Assembly (NCBI GenBank): GCA_029959085.1
Contig: JARWIR010000002.1
Span: 35,117,733-35,181,732 of the forward strand
Direction of reading: 5' to 3'
DNA: 64,000 nt
Source of the DNA: Nemophila menziesii
Lineage: Eukaryota; Streptophyta; Magnoliopsida; Boraginales; Hydrophyllaceae
The stretch's first letter is position 1, and the number at the start of each line of letters is the position of its first letter. The notes below the pieces were generated by a model, which did not search any database, was not told the DNA's origin, and saw nothing but the letters and a program-made list of their open reading frames with translations. Positions 57,771-64,000 of the stretch are shown here, piece after piece. Both the position numbers and the translations under genes were made by a program.

Positions 57771-58238
57771 ATGACAAACAGAAGGGGTGCTATGGATTAC
57801 AAGAGGAAGTGTTCAATATTAGGGAGGAACAAGAAATTGCTTGGAGCCACAAAAGAAAAGTCCATTAATCTTGATGAGCCTGTTGAAAAGAAACCATAGA
57901 TAGAGGCACCAGCACAACCACTACGAAGGAAACTAACAGCTAGAATGAGTGTACCACCAAGGCTAAAAGAAAAGACACCAATCCAAGATCAAAGTTCTTC
58001 GTCAAAGTTCAATGAAAATTCAGAGATTAATTCCACACCACTAGCATGGGCAATTAAATTACAGGATGAAATTAATTATTTAAAGAAAGAATTCGGTTCC
58101 TTCTGGGAGGAAATTGTAAAGATTAATCAAGTAATAAACGCAGTAACTGAAGACTTGGATATTGATAATTATTCTTCTTTGGAAGATGATCCGCTGGATC
58201 TTTTTGGCCAGGTACCCAGTTCTAATTCTTCTTCTTAA
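57771..58238 (+). pseudogene. Element C ORF3, short form with one stop
   Basis: 156 codons from ATG to TAA, collinear with A's ORF3 (MDYKRKCSILGRNKKL, EAPAQPLRRKLTARMSVPPR, a coiled-coil EINYLKKEFGSFWEEIVKIN and an acidic tail). One TAG at 57897-57899 breaks it, where A has a lysine codon. The first ATG sits 20 bases after a decayed polypurine-like GAGTTGTGGG. Keeping the rest of the frame open suggests the stop is recent. Function unknown; see A and F. Confidence 0.65.
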
Positions 58239-59700
58239 TTACTTGTATGCATTAGTTTAGTTTATTTTTAAATTTTATTGCTTTATTGAGTCTTTTTCGA
58301 GTCGTGGGGACATGACTCACTTCTGAGTTGAGGATGGGGATTCATTATCCTCATCTTCCTTTTTGTTTTTTGCATAAAATTTAAAAAATTTAGGTTTGAA
58401 TTGGCATTGAATATAGTGAATGTACCTACTGAGCATGATTTAATTAAGTCAATGATAGTAAGTAGTATGTTTTTGAAAAATGTCACAAATATGTTTAGTA
58501 TTCATGTATGATAACAAGAAATGTTAATGAGCAATGCTAAGAAGTCATGTTGAAACTTAGGGAGAGTTATTTGGTGTGTAGAAAGTGAGGTCTGAAATTA
58601 GTTGAAAACCCGCTTATCTATAAACTTATAGTGAAAAAGTAACAGAATCTGGTAGTTAGAAAAGTGAATAAGGCGGTTCTTTCATATTGAAGCCACTTGA
58701 AGCCTTTTTAGCTTTCTCACCCTTTTATTTATTATTATTATTATTTATCCTTCTTAGCCCCTCTGAGCCTTTCTAGAGCCTTTTTATTAACTACATTACA
58801 AGCCATACCCCTTAGTTTATAGGACTTATCCATATGACCCGCACTCAAATCGCAAAACCTGAGACAAGTCGTTTTTAGAGCTTGAGTTTGGGGTGGTAGG
58901 TTTCATCATTAGGGAACACTGGGATCGGTAAATTGTAATTGTGATATTATTGATGATGAAAAAGTTATAATTGTAACCCTTTGCCAGGGTAATAGTAAAT
59001 GAAAAAAGATGAACAGTATTGAAAAGAAAAAAAAATTTATGAGAAAAAAATAGCATGATATCTCAACATTAAAAAGAGAGTCATAGTTATACAAAAGAAA
59101 AAAAATAAAAAAATGAATATGAAAAATATTTGGACAGACAAAGTGGAAATTGTATATCATCATAAAAAAGGTTTTTACTTGGGTTATTGGGGATGCAAAT
59201 CAAAAGCATGAAAAATTGGGTTGAGTGAGAACAACTTCGAGTGAAAACTCAAGCTCTAGGGCGATTCGTTGATGGAATGTGAGGAGAGAGCCAAAAGCTC
59301 ACTTTTCATAATCCAAATATACCACACCATCCCTAAGCCCCGTTATAACCATAAAGACCTTAGGATTTCTAGCTACTGGGTGGAGAAACAATGGAGCTAT
59401 TAGGTTGTAGGTGAGTGGACCATTGGATACTATATTAGGACCTATGAACATCCTATAGCCATTAACATGAACTGAGTTCAAAACCTCTCCTTCTGGCATT
59501 GTGAAGTTAATCTGGACTTGAATTTATGGATTGTTGATTATGTGTATATTAATCATACGTGTGCATTATTTCTTTAGCATTACTACATGATACTTTTTAG
59601 ATATTGTTCTTTAGGATCATTCATTATGTTCTATTCTTCTTCTCCTCCTACTTCTTCTTCTCTGTTTATTATTTGACTACATTACTATTCTTTATCTTTA
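58239..59700 (+). other. Element C 3' noncoding region
   Basis: Polypurine-like tracts at 58325-58339 (decayed) and 58884-58900. The CTTTGCCGG / CCGGCAAAG repeat is decayed on both sides (TTTGCCAGG near 58980, ACAGACAAAG near 59130). Shared block GTGAGGAGAGAGCCAAAAG near 59279. No gene. Confidence 0.6.
58299..58318 (+). other. Hairpin 1 (GGGA loop), element C
   Basis: GAGTCGTGGGGACATGACTC: one G-T wobble, otherwise paired. Confidence 0.7.
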
Positions 59701-59736
59701 TTGTATCGGGACGATACAACTTTGATTTGGGGGTCT
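59701..59736 (+). promoter_or_regulatory. Hairpin 2 and polypurine tract, element C
   Basis: Perfect stem TTGTATCG / GGA / CGATACAA at 59701-59719. Tract GATTTGGGGGTCT at 59724-59736. Confidence 0.8.
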
Positions 59737-60162
59737 TGATAAATCCCTATTTGTGATAAATTAATATAGCTTGGAGACATAATTTTAGGTGTATTTATTA
59801 GGTTACAGGTTGATTTTTATTCATAATTGTCTAATTTTCTAATTCTGGTCTTGATTTGATTATTTATTATTTTTAGAGCATATTGGGTTTAATTGTTTGT
59901 TAAATGTGAAGCTTTAAAGATATATGATAATTAATTAGATCCAAATCAATTCTAGGAGATAAAGGAAAAAGGATATGCATGGAAATTGAAGATAAAGGAA
60001 AGAAAGGATAAGTATGGAAAGATAAAGTTGACAAGTAAATCTGAATTTTACCAGCCACGTCCACAAAATGGATAATAACTCAAAAACAGATGGGAATTTG
60101 GAAGAAGGGTCTAAAGTAAAGTTACATTTCTTTCCGAGACAATAAGTTTCAATATAAAGAAC
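59737..60162 (+). repeat. Element C 3' LTR, left part
   Basis: Begins TGATAAATCC, a decayed form of TGATGTCTCC. Cut by the MITE; TAAAGAAC (60155-60162) is the left target copy. Confidence 0.92.
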
Positions 60163-61049
60163 TAGGGGTGAGCATGGTTCGATTCGGCTCGGTTTTTGGC
60201 CATAACCGAAACCGAAACCGAATGATTCGGTTTTTAAAGATGTCGATACCGAACCGAACGGTTTTTATCGGTTCGGTTTTATCGGTTTTCGGTTCTCTAT
60301 ATGTTCGGTTCGGTTTTTTTCGGTTTTGGTATGTATTTCATTCGATAGTTATTTAAAGAGTATTTACATGAGACATTTTATTTTCTAAAAAAATCCTTAT
60401 ATGAAGTGTTTGATTTTTATATTATTAACCTATGTAGGAATTTGTATTTTTGGAACTCAAATATTATATATTAGTCGTAAACAAATTATTTCAAAGGAAT
60501 ATTTATATTAGTCGTAAACAAATTATTTCAAAGGAATATTCACGTTATTGACTCATGTAGGAAATTGTATTTTTGGAACTTAGATATTATATATTAGTCG
60601 TAAACAAATAATTTCAAAGGAATATTTATAAAATTTAATCTGTATGCTTTATCTTCAACAAATAATAAACGAAGGATTTTTTAATATATATATATATACT
60701 AATAAATTATGTAAAAATATGTTGCACATTATAACATTTTTAGGCGGTGCATGTCATATATGAATATTTTTTTTTTCAAAAGTTACTCCATTTTTTATCC
60801 CATTGTCATAATATCTTCAAGAATATAAATTAAATTCAAGGATGTCTTAATTTTTGTATTTTTTCGGTTAGGTTTTTCGGTTCGGTTTAGCATAGTAAAA
60901 CCGTACCGAACCGAACTTTTTCGGTTTATTAAAAAGCTTATACCGAACCAAACGATTTTATCGGTTTTATCGGTTTTCTGTTTTTCCGTTTCGGTTTTTT
61001 CGGTTTTTTGGATCGGTTCGGTTTTTCGATTTAGTTTTGCTCACCCCTA
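60163..61049. mobile_element. hAT-type non-autonomous element (MITE, 887 bp)
   Basis: Terminal inverted repeats TAGGGGTGAGCA are at both ends, with an 8-bp target duplication TAAAGAAC (60155-60162 and 61050-61057), typical of the hAT superfamily. Subterminal regions are packed with CGGTTCGGTTTT in both orientations, the kind of site hAT transposases bind. There is no open frame of note, so a transposase was supplied in trans. Removing it restores the C LTR sequence (ATAAAGAACGCGTCAAT against ATAAGGAACGCATCAAT in the 5' LTR). Confidence 0.9.
60420..60630. repeat. Internal direct repeats in the hAT MITE
   Basis: TATTAGTCGTAAACAAAT followed by TTTCAAAGGAATATT occurs three times. The first and last are inside a longer duplicated unit of about 72 bp that starts GTAGGAA. 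Confidence 0.85.
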
Positions 61050-61057
61050 TAAAGAAC

Positions 61058-62198
61058 GCGTCAATCGGAGCGATATTAAAGATGTTATGGCCAAAACAAA
61101 ACAGCAACAATATTACCTTTTCTATATTATAGGGTTACGAATTTGAGTTGGGCTAGAAGTCCAATACTTATCTTCCACTCCAAGAAAACGTTTTTGGGTC
61201 TCCGATACCCTATAAATACACCCTCTAATCAGTAGAAACATATCATTGGCCAATCCTTAAGCCAAGAAGAAGCTTACAACAAGAGAAGAGAAGTCTGGAA
61301 TGAGCTGAGGATCAAAATTTGTCTTCACAAGCCTTCAAAATTGTAATTGTTCTCTTTTCTTTCTCTTGTATGAACTAATTTAATTTAGATTGACATTTAT
61401 CATATGGGTATGAACCCTATACTTGTTTTACATCTATTTTAATTTAGGATACCATTGTATATAAATTGAATTTATGTTTTATTCTCTGTTTTATGTGCTT
61501 TGACTTATTGTCTGTTTTCCTTGCTAGTGCACGAGTATAGGATTACCTTAATAGTAGTTAGATGGTCACCCGTAAGGGGTGTCTAATTATTGAAACACCA
61601 CATAAACATCTAGTGTGCGATAGTAATCTTGACAAGATTTGCCTAACTAGATAACTATTAGGGTTTGATTAATGATTGATCATTATTAGAAGGCCAGTCT
61701 AATCTATGAACCTAGTGGCGTTGGAACACCCTATTTAAGTCCCCTTGTGATCGTGAGGTCGTTGCCCTAGTCCGCTCTCTGGGGATAGGGAGGAATTTAG
61801 AATCCTGGTTATTGCAATTCTACATAATTCGCCCTTACATGATTAGAATAAACAAGGCTAGTGGGGATTACTTGCTATTTCTCGAGCTAAACTCTCATAC
61901 TCTTTATTTCTCTTATATAATTTTATGTTTTTAATTTATTTAGTTTAATTTTCTATTTACAAAAACCAAACAAATATCTATTTAGTCTTTCATTTTCCGC
62001 GTATTATTTATTCTAGCTTTTATATTTGCACTTGATATTTGCATAAGTTCTTCCTAACTTTCGTAGTCTCTGAGGAACGCATTCTCTTATCATTAGAACT
62101 TGCATACGTCTTGTAATACTTGTAGTACCGTGTTTAGACTAGGGTGTTTATTTTGCACTTATTTTATCTATTATTTTATCACACCTTAGGCGACACTA
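61058..62198 (+). repeat. Element C 3' LTR, right part
   Basis: TATAAATA at 61211-61218. It ends GGCGACACTA, the usual final CA changed to TA. Right target duplication CTTTA at 62199-62203. Confidence 0.92.
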
Positions 62199-62203
62199 CT
62201 TTA

Positions 62204-62639
62204 CTATTCGTATTTAGAATGCTCATCTTACTTTTATATCAAACCTCTAAGTTATCCATTGCATGATCCTTTAAGAGATTGATATATTTTCTTAGAAGTT
62301 TTTCTTCTAACTTATAATTGTCCAAATATTTTTTTGATCAACAGACCATTTTATATCCACAAATCAATTAGAACAAATCGAAGCCCCTACTTGTTTTTTT
62401 ACTCAAAAATCAAGCATGGCAAGAATATATAACCCCTATACATCAATTACTAGAAAGGGAAGCACAACCTATACAACAATTACTAGAAAATAAGCCAAGC
62501 ACCTAAACAACCATTACTAGGAAAAGAAAGCACTATACAACATATGATAAGACAAAAAACCCTCCTAATCAGAGCTTACTAAAAAAGGAAACTTTCCAAA
62601 AAATAAAATTTCCTATAATAGTAAGGACTAAGAAAGGAG
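62204..62639. other. Unassigned AT-rich sequence
   Basis: It was continuous with 15291 before C inserted. It includes degenerate repeats of CAATTACTAGAAA between 62440 and 62530. Nothing else is recognised. It may be the 3' untranslated end of the LINE to the right. Confidence 0.4.
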
Positions 62640-63398
62640 AGCACAAACTAGCAACCTACTGCATCCATCCAAGCTCCAAGATGCAACTACATCTGCAAAA
62701 ACACTCCAAGCCAAGGAAAGTAACCCAACCACCTGTCCAATTCAACTCCACTTCATCCTTAACAACCAACCAAGAGAAGAACCTATCCAATCAAGCATAG
62801 TGTCTGAGGTGAGTACATTGAAGAGATTCCACCTCTTTTTGAGCTTTTTGTTTCCCTCGGTATTCTTGAACTTGTTCTTATTCCAAAGTTCATATTGAGT
62901 ATCATTACCAATTCTTTTCAGAATATTTTCATGAGAGCAATTGATATGTTTGAACTCCTTTATGTTTCTGGCATCCCGAGTGTAGTAAAGGAAACTCAGA
63001 AAGCTAAGGATATATATAGTATTTCACTAAGTCTTCCCAGTGAATTTCATCATGAAACCAATATTATCTTCCCAATTTTGACCATTATTATCCCAATCAT
63101 TCATCGAACATATCTTATCCCAGACAACTTTAGTGAATGTACAATCCACAAAGAGGTGATTCCTACTCTCAGGTTTCTCATTACATAGAATACAAGTCTC
63201 AATAACACTCATACCCCACCTAATGAGTCTATCCTTAGTATTAAGATTGTTTTTGCAGATGAGACAACCACAAAAACTGTACTTAGGAATACTACCATTG
63301 TGCCAAATCAAATCAAACCAGCTAACTGCTAAGTAATCTTCCTGTAGAGAATTCATGACCTCCTTAGTGCTAAAGCCTTTGCTACCCCCATTGAGTAA
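62640..63398 (-). mobile_element. LINE (non-LTR retrotransposon) 3' fragment
   Basis: The minus strand encodes the C-terminal part of a LINE ORF2. After the zinc-binding domain, frames with lesions continue (YELWNKNKFKN, then KKRWNLFNVLTSD) toward 62640. The 5' side is cut by LTR H at 63398. Confidence 0.75.
63027..63398 (-). pseudogene. LINE ORF2 C-terminal zinc-binding domain (zf-RVT type)
   Basis: Reading from the H junction: GGSKGFSTKEVMNSLQ, WFDLIWHNGSIPKYSF, NLNTKDRLIRWGM, CILCNEKPESRNHLFVDCTF and WDKICSMND. This is the pattern of the reverse-transcriptase zinc-binding domain (W..IW....IPK..F, TKDRL..WG, C..C..... HLF..C) at the end of plant LINE proteins. The ligands in CILC, HLF and DC are present. 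From the methionine at 63356 it is 109 codons to a TAG or similar at 63027. The reverse transcriptase itself is not in the window. It is a dead fragment. Confidence 0.82.
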
Positions 63399-64000
63399 TG
63401 ATTTCCACTATTTTTGATATAATAATGTAGGTTGGAGACATCATTTTAGGTGTTTATGATTAATTAATAAGAATTTTTTATTCATATTTTTATAATTTCT
63501 TATTTCTTGTCTTGATTTGATGATTTGTTATTTTTAGAGCATATTTGGTTTAATTTGTGTGTTAATGTGAAGCTTTAAAGATATATGGAATATAATTAGA
63601 TACAAAATAATTCTAAAGTGATAAGGAAAGAGAAGGAATTAAGAGATAAAATAGGAAAAGAAAAGCTGTCAAGTAAATCTTAAATCCTGCAGATACGTCC
63701 ATTAAAGTGAAGATAACTTCAAATCGGCTGGAAATATGGATTGGCAATCAAAAGAGTAAGCGTAGATCTTTTTGTTTCAGTTGTTTTGATATAAAGTAGG
63801 CAGAAATCAGACCATAACAAAGGAGATACGATCAAAGCAAGATAGCAGTGTTTATCCTCTTTCCTACAATTTAGGGATACGAATTTTGGTAAAATTAGGA
63901 CTCCTTAACTTGGGGATTACTCCTAATTTTGAACAAGGGTCTATATATACTTCCTACCTTAGAGAAGTCATACTTGGTCAGTCCCTAATCATCTAAAGAC
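63399..64000 (+). repeat. LTR H (start of another gypsy LTR, runs off the window)
   Basis: It starts TGATTTCC, a decayed TGATGTCTCC, with the inverted copy GGAGACATCA at about 63434. The next 550 bases align with the LTRs of C and D. TATATATA at 63942-63949. Bases 63394-63398 (AGTAA) should be its target duplication. It inserted into the LINE. Whether it is a solo LTR or a full element cannot be seen. Confidence 0.85.

Larger units (their letters stand above)
15297..62198 (+). mobile_element. Element C: non-autonomous gypsy element, outer host of the nest
   Basis: The target duplication CTTTA is at 15292-15296 and 62199-62203. The 5' LTR is split by E (15297-15754 and 53211-54320). Gag, protease and short ORF3 lie in 54441-58238. 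The 3' LTR at 59737-62198 is split by a hAT-type MITE. Without its inserts the element is about 8.5 kb, with LTRs of 1568 and 1567 bp. It lacks RT, RNase H and integrase core. Its 3' LTR has decayed ends (TGATAAATCC, GACACTA), in keeping with its place as the oldest member of the nest. Confidence 0.93.

Noticed and set aside
62895..63188. 97-codon plus-strand frame near the right end
   Set aside because: It is antisense to the LINE zinc-binding domain.
1..64000. A cellular host gene, tRNA or rRNA gene in the window
   Set aside because: All substantial frames belong to transposable elements. The small unassigned stretches (7080-7130, 14582-15291, 62204-62639) show no coding or RNA-gene signal that I can see.

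Overview
This window looks like plant nuclear heterochromatin, probably from a eudicot, and I see no cellular gene in it. It is AT-rich and almost wholly made of Ty3/gypsy LTR retrotransposons. I place them in the Athila/Tat side of the family because of the tRNA-Asp-like primer binding site, the DLGAS protease, the FMDD reverse transcriptase, the DD35E integrase with a C-terminal GPY/F motif, and an extra open reading frame (called ORF3 here) between pol and the 3' LTR. The species cannot be named from the sequence.

Layout, with boundaries fixed by matched LTR ends and 5-bp target duplications. Element A (1-7079, +) has lost its left part at the window edge; it keeps RT, RNase H, integrase, a short ORF3 and the 3' LTR. 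Element B (7131-14576, +, TSD TTATC) is complete, with two 1762-bp LTRs and only gag and ORF3 remnants. A copia-like LTR remnant follows. Element C (15297-62198, +, TSD CTTTA) is the outer host of a nest. Its 5' LTR was hit by element E (15755-53205, -, TSD GTTAC). E's 3' LTR was hit by element D (16250-32361, +, TSD CTAGA), and D's internal region by element G (19364-27950, -, 3' end lost). E's gag-protease frame was hit by element F (37125-49979, -, TSD CTTGG). C's 3' LTR carries a hAT-type MITE (60163-61049, TSD TAAAGAAC). To the right lies a LINE remnant broken by the start of another LTR (H, 63399 to the window end).

F and G are autonomous-type copies: one gag-pol frame of about 1.88 kb codons, now broken by stops and frameshifts, plus ORF3. 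F's ORF3 is still open over 439 codons. A had pol and a short ORF3. C and E keep gag and protease but lost RT, RNase H and the integrase core. B and D keep only gag tails. All share LTR ends, primer site and 3' architecture, so the short ones were probably mobilised in trans by F/G-like copies.

The most interesting structure is the region between pol and the 3' LTR. Every well-preserved element repeats one order: a post-pol block around GACGTTAAACAAAAG; a GC-rich island of short palindromes in degenerate tandem repeats of about 90-125 bp; a TATA-like box about 265-400 bp before ORF3; a polypurine tract of the form GAGTTTGGGG directly before the ORF3 ATG; ORF3; a hairpin with a GGGA loop; more polypurine copies; a second hairpin with a GGA loop; then the true polypurine tract and the LTR. 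Both hairpins show compensatory base changes between elements. This suggests an internal promoter for ORF3 and structured RNA or multiple plus-strand priming sites in the 3' region. I do not recognise the arrangement as described.
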